Assembly: GCF_004295795.1 (NCBI RefSeq)
Contig: NZ_SEBR01000006.1
Span: 124,001-188,000, forward strand
Source: Flavobacterium sp.
GTDB lineage: Bacteria; Bacteroidota; Bacteroidia; Flavobacteriales; Flavobacteriaceae
Direction: 5' to 3'
DNA length: 64,000 nucleotides
The translations under genes were made by a program, and so were the position numbers. The notes under the pieces are model-generated. The model did no database searches. It was not told the origin of the DNA and was given only the letters and a program-made list of their open reading frames with translations. Below, in pieces: positions 8,169 through 16,646 of the stretch (its first letter is position 1; every line of letters starts with the position of its first letter).

Positions 8169-8216
8169 GACAGTAAACGCTTACAAACGATTATAAACGA
8201 CAGTAAACGTTTAACA
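8169..8216. repeat. 20-base repeats of the ACAGTAAACG type
   Basis: Contains GACAGTAAACGCTTACAAAC, ATTATAAACG and ACAGTAAACGTTTAACAAC, about 2.4 imperfect units of a 20-base repeat. The same repeat, better preserved and in the other orientation, is at 36231-36282. Confidence 0.65.
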
Positions 8217-8349
8217 ACCGACTAATTCGGTTGCTATTTCCCAACTTCGCAACGTCGATCGGCATACGTCTCGATTCCCAAACACCGAAACGTTTCCCGA
8301 CAAGCGACATTCAAAGCGGTATCGAACACCAAAACACAAACTTATGGAC

Positions 8350-8380
8350 TTGGCATTTTCGCACATATTCACTACTTTCG
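8350..8380 (+). promoter_or_regulatory. Promoter of lpd
   Basis: TTG at 8350-8352, 20-base spacer, TACTTTCG at 8373-8380 (one mismatch to TAnnTTTG), 21 bases before the ATG. Confidence 0.55.
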
Positions 8381-8401
8381 CACAGCAAAAAATAGTCAAT
8401 C

Positions 8402-9790
8402 ATGAAATACGACGTTATAGTTTTAGGAAGCGGGCCAGGCGGTTATGTAGCCGCTATCCGCGCGGCTCAACTGGGTTTTAAGACCGCGGTTGTGGAACGC
8501 GAGAGTTTGGGTGGAATCTGCTTGAATTGGGGTTGTATCCCAACAAAGGCGCTTTTGAAATCGGCCCAGGTTTTCGATTACCTGAAACACGCTTCCGATT
8601 ACGGACTGACCGTAACGGCTTACGATAAGGATTTCCCGGCAGTGATCCAACGTTCGCGCGGTGTCGCTGACGGAATGAGCAAGGGAATCCAGTTCCTTAT
8701 GAAGAAAAACAAGATCGACGTCATCGAAGGTACGGGGAAATTGAAACCCGGGAAAAAGCTCGACGTAACATCAAAAGACGGCAATAAGACAGAATATTCC
8801 GCCGACCACATCATCATTGCGACCGGAGCACGTTCGCGCGAATTGCCGAACATTCCGCAAGACGGAAAAAAAGTGATCGGTTATCGCCAGGCAATGACCT
8901 TGCCGGAGCAACCGAAATCGTTGATCGTAGTCGGTTCGGGAGCGATTGGAGTCGAGTTCGCTCACTTCTACCATTCGATGGGAACAGAAGTCACAATCGT
9001 GGAATTCCTTCCGAACATCGTGCCTTTGGAAGACGAAGATATCTCGAAACAATTCGAGCGTTCCATAAAGAAAGCCGGAATCAAGGTGATGACGAGCTCT
9101 TCCGTTGAGCGTATCGACACTTCCGGTAATGGTGTGAAAGCTTACGTGAAGACGGCGAAAGGCGAAGAAGTTATCGAGGCCGATGTTTTGCTTTCGGCTG
9201 TCGGAATCAAGACCAACATTGAAAACATCGGGCTTGAAGATGTTGGCATTGCCACCGATCGCGACAAAATTCTCGTGAACGATTGGTACCAAACCAACAT
9301 TCCGGGTTATTATGCGATCGGCGATGTAGTTCCGGGTCAGGCTTTGGCTCACGTGGCTTCTGCCGAAGGAATCACTTGTGTCGAGAAAATCAAAGGTTTG
9401 CACGTAGACAAGATCGACTATGGAAATATTCCTGGTTGTACGTATGCAACTCCGGAAATCGCATCTGTAGGAATGACCGAAAAACAGGCCAGAGAAAAAG
9501 GATATGAACTCAAGATCGGTAAGTTTCCGTTTTCGGCTTCAGGAAAAGCGAAAGCTGCCGGAACGCCTGACGGTTTCGTAAAAGTGATCTTCGACGCCAA
9601 ATATGGTGAATGGTTGGGTTGTCACATGATTGGCGCCGGCGTTACAGACATGATCGCCGAGGCAGTCGTTGCCAGAAAACTGGAGACGACCGGGCACGAA
9701 ATCATCAAATCGGTTCACCCTCACCCAACGATGAGCGAAGCTGTGATGGAAGCCGCCGCCGACGCTTACGGCGAGGTGATCCACTTGTAA
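8402..9790 (+). CDS. lpdA: Dihydrolipoyl dehydrogenase (E3)
   Basis: The 462-residue flavoprotein has the FAD-binding GSGPGG (residues 9-14), the redox-active disulfide motif GGICLNWGCIPTKAL (Cys40, Cys45), the NAD-binding VVGSGAIGVEFA, the second FAD motif YAIGD, and the catalytic HPHPTMSEA dyad near the C-terminus. It reoxidises dihydrolipoamide in the pyruvate, 2-oxoglutarate and branched-chain dehydrogenase complexes and in the glycine cleavage system. It stands alone between its own promoter and terminator, unlinked to other complex subunits. Confidence 0.96.
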   Translation: MKYDVIVLGSGPGGYVAAIRAAQLGFKTAVVERESLGGICLNWGCIPTKALLKSAQVFDYLKHASDYGLTVTAYDKDFPAVIQRSRGVADGMSKGIQFLMKKNKIDVIEGTGKLKPGKKLDVTSKDGNKTEYSADHIIIATGARSRELPNIPQDGKKVIGYRQAMTLPEQPKSLIVVGSGAIGVEFAHFYHSMGTEVTIVEFLPNIVPLEDEDISKQFERSIKKAGIKVMTSSSVERIDTSGNGVKAYVKTAKGEEVIEADVLLSAVGIKTNIENIGLEDVGIATDRDKILVNDWYQTNIPGYYAIGDVVPGQALAHVASAEGITCVEKIKGLHVDKIDYGNIPGCTYATPEIASVGMTEKQAREKGYELKIGKFPFSASGKAKAAGTPDGFVKVIFDAKYGEWLGCHMIGAGVTDMIAEAVVARKLETTGHEIIKSVHPHPTMSEAVMEAAADAYGEVIHL

Positions 9791-9834
9791 ATCAGTACTT
9801 GAAAGTCGGTTTCGACTCGATATAGATTCAAATA

Positions 9835-9863
9835 AAAATCCGCTTGAGAGAGCGGATTTTTTT
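9835..9863 (+). terminator. Terminator after lpd
   Basis: AAATCCGCT, loop TGAGAG, AGCGGATTT, then a run of T. Very strong; 45 bases after the stop. Confidence 0.9.
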
Positions 9864-9950
9864 TATTATCACAAAATCTTGTCAGTTGAAATTCAAAGAT
9901 TCGGACTTTGGTCGCTGTCGTACTGTAAAAAGTGATTTTCCCGATGTGAG

Positions 9951-10241
9951 TTACCGCCTCGTCCACCGAATAATCCCTTGAACGGATGCGACAATCAAAA
10001 AAAGACAACCCATTGTCACCCCAAAAACCGCGACGTTCAATGACGGAACTTCTCCCGAAGTATAGTTTGCCGGTGTCGCCCAATTCACGATTTGAACGGC
10101 GAGCCCGATCAAGATCCAGCTCAATAGGAAATTGCCCAAAGACAATAGCAAAAACCGTTTCCCCGAAATATCCAATCTCCCGAAATACAGCTGTAAAACA
10201 AGCGGAACAATAAGAAAAAACGAACTCAGCCCGGCAATCAT
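9951..10241 (-). CDS. Small integral membrane protein
   Basis: A 96-residue protein with three hydrophobic segments (residues about 4-20, 29-51 and 67-88) and a basic end (IIRWTRR). I do not recognise the family. Its ATG overlaps the stop codon of the upstream aldo/keto reductase by 4 bases (ATGA), so it is translated from the same mRNA. A functional link to the reductase is not evident. Confidence 0.7.
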   Translation of the reverse strand: MIAGLSSFFLIVPLVLQLYFGRLDISGKRFLLLSLGNFLLSWILIGLAVQIVNWATPANYTSGEVPSLNVAVFGVTMGCLFLIVASVQGIIRWTRR

Positions 10242-11233
10242 CTGACAAGTTTTACCTGGTTGAGCGCTGCTGTGATTTTTTCGATTTCTTCTTTAGTCAG
10301 TGATTTTTCGACGGCTTTCGCATTCTGGACGGCTTGTTCCTCATTTCTCGCACCTGCAAGGGCGATCGTTATTCCGGGTTGTTCCAGCGTCCAGAGCAGT
10401 ACGAGCTGACCGATCGACAAATCTTTCCCGTCGGCAATTGGTTTGATTTTTTGGAGAAAGTCGTTTATGCTTGCGATATTCTCGTCTTTGAACTGCCAAA
10501 GGTTTTTGCGATGATCGCCTTCGTTGAAATTTTGTCCCGGTTTCATTTTTCCGGTCAAAAGGCCGCGGTCCATCGGGCTGTAAGCGAGAATTCCTTTGTT
10601 GTTTTCGAGACAATAGGCAATCATGTCTTTCTCGATTTCGCGTCTCGTCATCGAATACGGAACTTGATTCGACGCCAGATTCACATACTTCTCGGCTTCT
10701 TGCATTTGGCCGACATTGTAGTTGCAAACGCCCGCATAACGCACTTTCCCATCTTTGATCAGCTTTTCTACAGCCGTGAAACTTTCCTCGATTGGCGTTG
10801 TCGAATCAGGCCAGTGGATTTGGTAAAGATCGATGTAATCCGTTCTCAGGCGGCGCAAGCTTTCCTCGCATTCCTTGACGATGCTTTCGGCTCCGGCGTA
10901 TTTGTAGACGTCGATGTCTTTTCCGAGATTGTTTTGGGAATGCATCGCAAAATCGCCTTTGGCCAAATCCCAACGCATTCCGAATTTTGTTAAAATGTGG
11001 ACTTTGTCACGAGGAATCACCATAAGCGTTTCACCGACAATTTGCTCACTCGCCCCTTGCCCGTAGATTGGCGCCGTGTCGATTGCGTTTACACCGTGAT
11101 CGATCGCGGCTTCGATGGCGCGTATCGCGTCGTTGGATTCGTTTCCGCCCCACATCCAGCCACCGGCAGCCCACGCTCCGAAAGTTATTGTTGAAAGATT
11201 TAGGTCCGTGTTTCCGAGTTTTCTGTAGTTCAT
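10238..11233 (-). CDS. Aldo/keto reductase
   Basis: The 331-residue protein contains the full AKR catalytic tetrad: Asp52 in AIDTAPIYG, Tyr57, Lys83 in ILTKFG and His140 in QIHWPD, plus the cofactor motif LAGARNEEQ near the C-terminus. It is likely an NADPH-dependent reductase of aldehydes or sugars of the YhdN/auxin-inducible group (AKR11-like), since it keeps YGQGASEQIVG. Substrate unknown. It is followed with a 4-base overlap by the small membrane protein. Confidence 0.92.
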   Translation of the reverse strand: MNYRKLGNTDLNLSTITFGAWAAGGWMWGGNESNDAIRAIEAAIDHGVNAIDTAPIYGQGASEQIVGETLMVIPRDKVHILTKFGMRWDLAKGDFAMHSQNNLGKDIDVYKYAGAESIVKECEESLRRLRTDYIDLYQIHWPDSTTPIEESFTAVEKLIKDGKVRYAGVCNYNVGQMQEAEKYVNLASNQVPYSMTRREIEKDMIAYCLENNKGILAYSPMDRGLLTGKMKPGQNFNEGDHRKNLWQFKDENIASINDFLQKIKPIADGKDLSIGQLVLLWTLEQPGITIALAGARNEEQAVQNAKAVEKSLTKEEIEKITAALNQVKLVR

Positions 11234-11382
11234 TTTTTTCTTGCTTGGTGCGAAGTTGTTGAGTGCCTCGATTCGCAGAACAAAAACTTCGTCATTAGAA
11301 ATTGGTTTTGTCGTTTTCCAAATTTAAGGCTTGACGGCGATTGTTGGAACTATTTCCGATGGTTTCGATCGATGGAATTCGC

Positions 11383-11494
11383 GTGAGCGATGGCGGCTTT
11401 GTCTGAGCTCTTTTTGCCTGCCGGTTTTTTGTTCCGAAACGGGAACTTCGTGCAAAAAAGCGAGTGCCGTCCAGCGCGACGGCGGCTTCCAGAC
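11383..11494 (+). repeat. Second dispersed element, copy 1
   Basis: GAGCGATGGCGGCTTTGTCTGAGCTC-like start, then TTTTTGC ... GCAAAAAAGCGAGTGCCG and a GC-rich end (CGCGACGGCGGC). The reverse complement of 31595-31706 shows the same order of blocks. The TTTTTGC/GCAAAAA arms and the inner GTTCCGAAACGGGAAC form nested hairpins. No gene is seen between 11234 and 11567. Confidence 0.65.
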
Positions 11495-11567
11495 TTTAAA
11501 TTGAAACCAACTTGTGAGGCTTACCGCAAACTGCCATTTGAAAAACGGCCGCCGGCACGCCCAAATA

Positions 11568-11972
11568 TCAAGCGTAAACCTTTTTTACGAAAAAGTTGTC
11601 GACCGCAAGCGTATTGCTCGAGACGAAATAAAGCAAAACCGCGAAATAGCCCGCGTGGACCAACTGGCTTGTGATCGCGTCCCAATTCTCTACCGTGGTC
11701 GATCCGAAGACCAAAATGGCCATCACAAACAGTCCGGCGAAAAGCGACTGACGCGTGAAAAGTCCCAGAAGCAACAGCAAGCCGATCGCGAATTCGAGAA
11801 TCGGAAGCGCGTAACTGAACGGGCGCACGAGTTCTGCGGGCAAAATCGATTTTTCCATTGAAGTCAACATCCAGTCGCTGAATTTGTCGAGTTTGGGCAA
11901 ACGAACGAGTCCGTGGCCGAAAAAAGAGAAGGCCAGCGGAAGCCGTGCCGCGAAATACCAATATTTTTCCAT
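11568..11972 (-). CDS. DoxX family membrane protein
   Basis: The 134-residue protein has four membrane helices (about 8-26, 55-72, 76-93 and 103-121) and the DoxX-typical opening RLPLAFSFFGHGLVRLPK. DoxX-like proteins are small membrane proteins, sometimes subunits of quinol oxidation or redox systems; most in this group are uncharacterised. The neighbours do not help. It diverges from the GH13 gene. Confidence 0.83.
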   Translation of the reverse strand: MEKYWYFAARLPLAFSFFGHGLVRLPKLDKFSDWMLTSMEKSILPAELVRPFSYALPILEFAIGLLLLLGLFTRQSLFAGLFVMAILVFGSTTVENWDAITSQLVHAGYFAVLLYFVSSNTLAVDNFFVKKVYA

Positions 11973-12127
11973 GGTGGTCTTTTTCTAAAGTTACACTTTT
12001 AGGTTCGAGGATTTTCTCAACAAAAACAAAAAGATTCGAATTTGTGCGATTGGCAATTCTATCAGATAATCTCGCAAACCGATGGACATTCTTGACATTT
12101 GCTTACATTTAATAAATTTTGAATCCG

Positions 12128-13543
12128 ATGAAAAGAATACTTCCAATCTCGATCTTGTCTGTCCTACTGACGTTTTTCTCTTGTGACAAATCGGGCAAAA
12201 CCGATACATCCGACAAAAAATCCGATCCTTATCAACCTTCGGAATACGTAAAAGTCAAGCATCCGGAATGGTCGAAATCGGCTACGATATACGAAGTCAA
12301 TATTCGCCAATACACGAAAGAAGGCACTTTCAAAGCGTTTGAGGAACACTTGCCGCGACTCAAGGAAATGGGCGTCGACATTTTGTGGCTTATGCCGATC
12401 CATCCGATAGGCGTCGAAAAACGCAAAGGCACGCTCGGAAGCGAATATTCAATCAAGGATTATTTGGGCGTGAATCCCGAATTCGGAACCAAGGAAGATT
12501 TCAGACATTTGGTCGACAAAGTGCATTCTATGGGCATGCACATCATCATCGACTGGGTCGCGAACCATTCTTCTTGGGACAATCCGCTGGCCAAGCAACA
12601 TCCGGATTGGTATTCCAAAACGCCCGAAGGCAATTTCCAGCCAACGCCATGGTACGATTGGGATGATGTGATCGACTTCGACTACGAACAACCTGGTTTG
12701 CGCAAATACATGACCGAAGCGCTCGTCTATTGGGTCAAAGATTTTGACATCGACGGTTATAGATGCGATACCGCGGGTTTTATCCCAACCGATTTTTGGG
12801 ACAACGCCAGAACCGAACTCGATGCCGTAAAACCCGTATTCATGCTCGCCGAATGGGAATCGCGTGACCTGCACGAGTATGCTTTCGACATGACTTACTC
12901 GTGGACGCTTTTCGACAAGATGACGGCCGTGACGCGCGACCACAAAAGCACCGCCGGATTGGTGGAATATCTGGCCCACGACGAAAGCACATTCCCGAAA
13001 GGCGGCTATCGCATGCTTTTTACCGACAACCACGACATGAATTCCTGGAACAAAAATATGGTAGCGAATTTCGGGGACGGACTCAAGGCCTCGATGGTCT
13101 TGTGCGGAATGATAAACGGAATGCCCTTGTGCTACGGCGGTCAGGAAGCCGGGCTCGACCGTTCGCTCAAGTTTTTCGACAAAGATGAAATCGATTGGTC
13201 AAAGCTGCCTTATGCACCTATGTTCAAGACAATTTTCGACCTGAAACACAATAACAAAGCGCTTTGGAACGGAAACGAAGGCGGCCACATGATTCGCATA
13301 TACAACGACAAACTCGACAACGTTATCTCGTTCTCACGCACCAAAGATGACAATCGCGTCATCGCAGTCGTGAATTATTCCGATCAAAAAACAACGGTAA
13401 AACTCGATTCGAAATATCAGAAAGGCAAATACAAGGACGCTTTTTCGGGTAAGGAAATCGAACTCAAAGGCGATGATATTTTTGAATTGGACGCTTGGGG
13501 ATATTTGGTTTTGACCGGAAAAATGGAATCAATTAGTAATTAA
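12128..13543 (+). CDS. Alpha-amylase family (GH13) lipoprotein
   Basis: The 471-residue protein starts MKRILPISILSVLLTFFSC, a lipoprotein signal with Cys19 as the first mature residue. It carries GH13 region I DWVANH (142-147), nucleophile Asp214 in DGYRCDTAG, acid/base Glu242 in LAEWES, and transition-state Asp303 in TDNHD. It therefore hydrolyses alpha-glucans or oligosaccharides at the cell surface or in the periplasm. The start is the ATG at 12128, not the TTG 9 bases before it. A GH97 glucosidase 3 kb away may continue the breakdown, but no SusC/D pair is seen here. Confidence 0.92.
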   Translation: MKRILPISILSVLLTFFSCDKSGKTDTSDKKSDPYQPSEYVKVKHPEWSKSATIYEVNIRQYTKEGTFKAFEEHLPRLKEMGVDILWLMPIHPIGVEKRKGTLGSEYSIKDYLGVNPEFGTKEDFRHLVDKVHSMGMHIIIDWVANHSSWDNPLAKQHPDWYSKTPEGNFQPTPWYDWDDVIDFDYEQPGLRKYMTEALVYWVKDFDIDGYRCDTAGFIPTDFWDNARTELDAVKPVFMLAEWESRDLHEYAFDMTYSWTLFDKMTAVTRDHKSTAGLVEYLAHDESTFPKGGYRMLFTDNHDMNSWNKNMVANFGDGLKASMVLCGMINGMPLCYGGQEAGLDRSLKFFDKDEIDWSKLPYAPMFKTIFDLKHNNKALWNGNEGGHMIRIYNDKLDNVISFSRTKDDNRVIAVVNYSDQKTTVKLDSKYQKGKYKDAFSGKEIELKGDDIFELDAWGYLVLTGKMESISN

Positions 13544-13562
13544 TAATGAATAATGAATGATC
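13530..13562. repeat. TAATTAATAATTAATAAT-type AT repeat
   Basis: ATTAGTAATTAATAATGAATAATGAATGA just at the end of the GH13 gene. Similar strings occur at 44795-44826 and 46775-46791, always next to other repeats. Confidence 0.5.
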
Positions 13563-13619
13563 AGGTCGGAGAAAAGGACTTTCTTACCCTTTCTTGTCTC
13601 AAACAGTTTCGCGACGAAA

Positions 13620-14087
13620 TCAAATTTTGGTAAAAACGACACCGTTTCCAGAATCCGGATCGCCGTAGACGATTGCGAATCCATCGGGTTTTTCTTCACC
13701 TGTAAGTTCGAGATATTTGGCGCTTTCGGGTGCATTTTCGAGATAAATGCCATAATTGGGATCTCGTGAAAAGCCCGAATCCACTACGCCGAAAGAATCG
13801 ATCGACCACTTTCCCGAGAACGAAAGCTGGCGTGAAAATTTGTAGTCCAAAAGGTTGTCCGATTTGAAAACCGGGAAATTGTAAGCCCTGTAGCTGCCGT
13901 CTTTACGAAATACGATTCTTGGTTTGTTTTCGAATTTCAGGTCGCGATCCATCGTTTGGCGTTTCAGAATGTATGTGCCGACAACCCCGGCCGACGTTGG
14001 TTTCTCCATCAGATACAAATGCGCAAACGGATTGTATTGGCAGGAAACAAAAACCGTAAGCAGCACTAAAAGTCCAATCTTTTTCAT
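13620..14087 (-). CDS. Lipoprotein of unknown function
   Basis: The 155-residue protein starts MKKIGLLVLLTVFVSCQ: a short signal with lipobox Cys16. The rest is globular, with the pattern GTYILKR, RIVFRKDGSYRAYNFP and GKWSIDS, a lipocalin-like arrangement of strands often seen in small Bacteroidota lipoproteins that bind or monitor something in the envelope. It is convergent with the GH13 gene. No specific function can be assigned. Confidence 0.75.
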   Translation of the reverse strand: MKKIGLLVLLTVFVSCQYNPFAHLYLMEKPTSAGVVGTYILKRQTMDRDLKFENKPRIVFRKDGSYRAYNFPVFKSDNLLDYKFSRQLSFSGKWSIDSFGVVDSGFSRDPNYGIYLENAPESAKYLELTGEEKPDGFAIVYGDPDSGNGVVFTKI

Positions 14088-14134
14088 ACTTCCACTTTGA
14101 TAAAACAGATTTGTGTTTTCAACAACTTTAACGT

Positions 14135-14181
14135 CGGAGTCGCAGACTCCGTCACGCCTATCGCAAAGTCAAAGACTTCGC
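14135..14181. repeat. Two small hairpins (GGAGTC / AAAGTC type)
   Basis: CGGAGTC-GCA-GACTCCG at 14135-14151 and GCAAAGTC-AAA-GACTTCGC at 14163-14181, both near-perfect inverted repeats in the gap between the lipoprotein promoter and the HxlR gene. Confidence 0.6.
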
Positions 14182-14243
14182 TCCCCACAAAAAGAAGCCC
14201 ACATTACGATTTCCCGGCAGCAAAAGCAGCACCAACCCAAAAA

Positions 14244-14603
14244 TCACTTCAATCCATCAATAATCCGCCGACGATGCGCCAAACCCCAATCTGAAATCAC
14301 CGCAGTCAGTTCTTTCAATGTCGCGCCATATTCGGTAATCGTATATTCCACCGAAATGGGTTGCGTATCGAGTACTTTTCTAGAAATCAATCCATTCACC
14401 TCGAGTTCTTTCAAGTCGCGGCTCAGTACTTTTCCCGAAATGCCGTCGATCTGGCGCAGTAAATCGCTGAATCGGCTCGGGTGAAAACACAAACTGGCGA
14501 TGATCGAGATTTTCCATTTTCCACCGATCAAGTCCATCACATCGTGGATCGCGCGTATCGATTTGGTGCATCCGGTAAGCTGAAGCGGTTCGAGTAGTTC
14601 CAT
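14244..14603 (-). CDS. HxlR family transcriptional regulator
   Basis: The 119-residue winged-helix protein has the HxlR core: Cys12 in LTGCTKSIRAIHDVMDLIGGKWK, RFSDLLRQIDGISGKVLSRDLKELEVNGLI and EYTITEYGATL. HxlR regulators commonly sense electrophiles or oxidants through this N-terminal Cys and control an adjacent reductase. Here the divergent neighbour is a nitroreductase, and the gap between them holds a perfect TTGTCAC palindrome. Likely a local repressor or activator of that gene. Confidence 0.92.
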   Translation of the reverse strand: MELLEPLQLTGCTKSIRAIHDVMDLIGGKWKISIIASLCFHPSRFSDLLRQIDGISGKVLSRDLKELEVNGLISRKVLDTQPISVEYTITEYGATLKELTAVISDWGLAHRRRIIDGLK

Positions 14604-14607
14604 TAGT

Positions 14608-14648
14608 TGTCAGTTGGTGACAATTTTGTCACGGTTACTTTTTGTCAC
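14608..14648. promoter_or_regulatory. Candidate HxlR operator (GTGACAA-TT-TTGTCAC)
   Basis: A perfect inverted repeat GTGACAA (14617-14623), TT, TTGTCAC (14626-14632), with a further TTGTCAC at 14642-14648 and a TTGTCAG at 14607-14613. It lies in the divergent promoter region only 5-45 bases from the regulator start codon. Confidence 0.6.
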
Positions 14649-14674
14649 AAAGTTACATAAACACAGAAGGTAGC

Positions 14675-14682
14675 TACTTTCG
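14675..14682 (+). promoter_or_regulatory. -7 box of the nitroreductase gene
   Basis: TACTTTCG, one mismatch to TAnnTTTG, 26 bases before the ATG and just outside the operator. Confidence 0.4.
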
Positions 14683-14708
14683 CCTTACGAAATAAAATAT
14701 TTATCCAA

Positions 14709-15341
14709 ATGACTTTACACGACAGCCTTAAATGGCGTTACGCGACCAAAAAAATGAACGGAAACAAAGTTCCGGACGACAAATTACACTACATTCTCGA
14801 AGCGGCTCGCCTTGCGCCATCGTCTTCCGGATTGCAACCTTATGAGATTTTCGTGATTTCCGACAAGGCGATCCTGGAGAAAATCCGACCGATTTCTTTC
14901 GACCAAAGCCAGATCACGGACGCTTCCCACGTGCTCGTTTTTGCAGCTTGGGACGGATACTCACTCGAAAAAATCGACCACGTCTTCAAAAGAACCGCAG
15001 CCGAAAGAGGTTTGCCGCCTACGCAGATGGACGATTACAAAAATATGTTGTGGAGCATGTACGAACCTCGCGGAAAAGAATGGCAGGCCAATCACGCAGC
15101 CCGACAAGCCTACATTTCGTTTTCCATGGCGATCGCCGCCGCGGCGGAACAAGGCGTGGACGCGACTCCGATGGAAGGTTTCCTGAACGAAGAACTCGAC
15201 AAAATCCTCAACCTTGGCGAGCTCGGGCTCAAAAGCGCGGTCATTTTGCCGATCGGTTACCGGGATGCTGAACAGGATTGGCTCGTGAACATGAAAAAAG
15301 TGAGAACGCCAGAATCGGAATTCATTCACCATATCGACTGA
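14709..15341 (+). CDS. NAD(P)H-dependent nitroreductase family oxidoreductase
   Basis: The 210-residue protein has the FMN-binding start SLKWRYATKKMNG, LAPSSSGLQPYEIFVIS, and AIAAAAEQGVDATPMEGF, the motifs of the NfsB/DrgA type of nitroreductases. These are homodimeric FMN enzymes that reduce nitroaromatics, quinones or flavins. The divergent HxlR regulator and shared operator region suggest induction by the compound it detoxifies. It ends shortly before a TGTCGGAT repeat block. Confidence 0.92.
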   Translation: MTLHDSLKWRYATKKMNGNKVPDDKLHYILEAARLAPSSSGLQPYEIFVISDKAILEKIRPISFDQSQITDASHVLVFAAWDGYSLEKIDHVFKRTAAERGLPPTQMDDYKNMLWSMYEPRGKEWQANHAARQAYISFSMAIAAAAEQGVDATPMEGFLNEELDKILNLGELGLKSAVILPIGYRDAEQDWLVNMKKVRTPESEFIHHID

Positions 15342-15343
15342 GG

Positions 15344-15417
15344 TTGATCTTCAAATTGTCGGATCTTCGGGTTGTCGGACTTCCGATAATCTGAAAATCC
15401 GACAATCCTTACATCAA
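15344..15417. repeat. TGTCGGAT-type short repeats, block 1
   Basis: Several near-copies of TTGTCGGATCTTCGGGTTGTCGGACTTCC; ends with the complementary TCCGACAATCC. A related block lies at 16557-16643 on the other side of the cysteine desulfurase gene. Confidence 0.6.
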
Positions 15418-15422
15418 AAAAA

Positions 15423-16550
15423 TCAAATTCCTTTAAGCGCTTCCACCAAAAAATCGATGTCTGCCTGCGTATTGTAATGACTGAAAGAAATCCGCAAAGA
15501 CGGTTTCCTGATATCGGTTTCGGCCAGCATTTCGGCAAGTACGTGAGACGGCTTGGCACTACCCGATTGGCACGCACTTCCGCGGCTCAACGCAATGCCT
15601 TTCATGTCGAGGTTGAAAAGGATCATAAGCGTCTTTTGTTCGTCCATCGGAAGGCATACATTCAGGATGTTGTAGAATCCGTTTTCTTGACTGCCATTTA
15701 CCTTGACATCTGCAAAAGCTTTTGTCAATTCATCAGTCGCATATTGCTTTAAACCAGCGATATAACTTCTTTCACCTTCCAGATTGCTGTAAGAGAGTTC
15801 GAGCGCTTTTGACATACCGGCGATGTTGTGCACGCTTTCGGTTCCGGGCCTGATCCCTTTCTCCTGTTCGCCTCCGAAAAGGATAGGATTGACCACCAAA
15901 CCCTTGCGGATGTAAACGAATCCGATGCCTTTCGGACCGTGGAATTTATGTGCCGATGCGACCGCGAAATCTATCGGGATCTCCTTGAGACTGAACTCCG
16001 TTTTCCCGATGGATTGCACCGTGTCCGAATGAAAATAAGCGCCATATTGTTTGCAAAGATTTCCGACGCGAACCAAATCGAGAACCGTTCCGACCTCATT
16101 GTTCACATGCATCAACGAAACCAAAGTCGGGATATTGTCAGACAGCAATTTCCCAAGTTGGATCAAATCGACTTCCCCGTTCGGGAACACATTCAAAAAT
16201 TGTACGTCGATCGAAAATTCGCTTCCCAGATGCTCGACGGTTTCAAGAACGGCGTGATGCTCGATCTTGGTCGTGATGATGCGCTCAACCTTGAAATCGG
16301 AGATCGCGCTTTTGATGATCCAATTGTTGGCCTCGGTCGCGCCCGAAGTGAAAATGATTTCCTGAGCCGAGGCACCCAGATTGGCCGCAATCGACTTCCT
16401 CGCGCTCTCGATCACACTTTTGGCATGACGGCCGATACTGTGCGTGGACGATGGATTTCCGTAATCTTCGGCCAAAACTTTTGCCATTTCAGCCACGACT
16501 TCAGATCGCAATTGCGTTGTCGCGGCGTTATCTAGATAAACTGTTTTCAA
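15423..16550 (-). CDS. Cysteine desulfurase (NifS/IscS class)
   Basis: The 375-residue PLP enzyme has DNAATT (7-12), His99 in KIEHHAV, the PLP-Lys202 in ASAHKFHGPKGIG, and the persulfide Cys327 in LSRGSACQSG. It would supply sulfur for Fe-S clusters or tRNA thiolation. The short loop around Cys327 (SACQSG) resembles the class I NifS/IscS arrangement. No iscU or suf genes are adjacent. The start is a TTG (MKTVYLDNAATT); no in-frame ATG gives a plausible N-terminus. Repeat blocks flank the gene on both sides. Confidence 0.92.
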   Translation of the reverse strand: MKTVYLDNAATTQLRSEVVAEMAKVLAEDYGNPSSTHSIGRHAKSVIESARKSIAANLGASAQEIIFTSGATEANNWIIKSAISDFKVERIITTKIEHHAVLETVEHLGSEFSIDVQFLNVFPNGEVDLIQLGKLLSDNIPTLVSLMHVNNEVGTVLDLVRVGNLCKQYGAYFHSDTVQSIGKTEFSLKEIPIDFAVASAHKFHGPKGIGFVYIRKGLVVNPILFGGEQEKGIRPGTESVHNIAGMSKALELSYSNLEGERSYIAGLKQYATDELTKAFADVKVNGSQENGFYNILNVCLPMDEQKTLMILFNLDMKGIALSRGSACQSGSAKPSHVLAEMLAETDIRKPSLRISFSHYNTQADIDFLVEALKGI

Positions 16551-16556
16551 AGGATT

Positions 16557-16643
16557 TGATTTTTGATTTGTTGATTGGCGGATTGTCTGAATGCCGAATT
16601 TGCGGATTGTCTATGTCTGATGATCCGAAAATCTGACAACCGA
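16557..16643. repeat. TGTCGGAT-type short repeats, block 2
   Basis: GGCGGATTGTCTGAAT and GCGGATTGTCTATGTCTGATGATCCG between the desulfurase and the GH97 gene. Same kind of units as block 1. Confidence 0.55.
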
Positions 16644-16646
16644 ACG

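Noticed and set aside
11390..11861. Plus-strand Arg-rich frames
   Set aside because: They cover the second dispersed element and the antisense of the DoxX gene.
16550..16560. An ATG start for the cysteine desulfurase
   Set aside because: No in-frame ATG gives the conserved MKTVYLDNAATT start; the TTG does.
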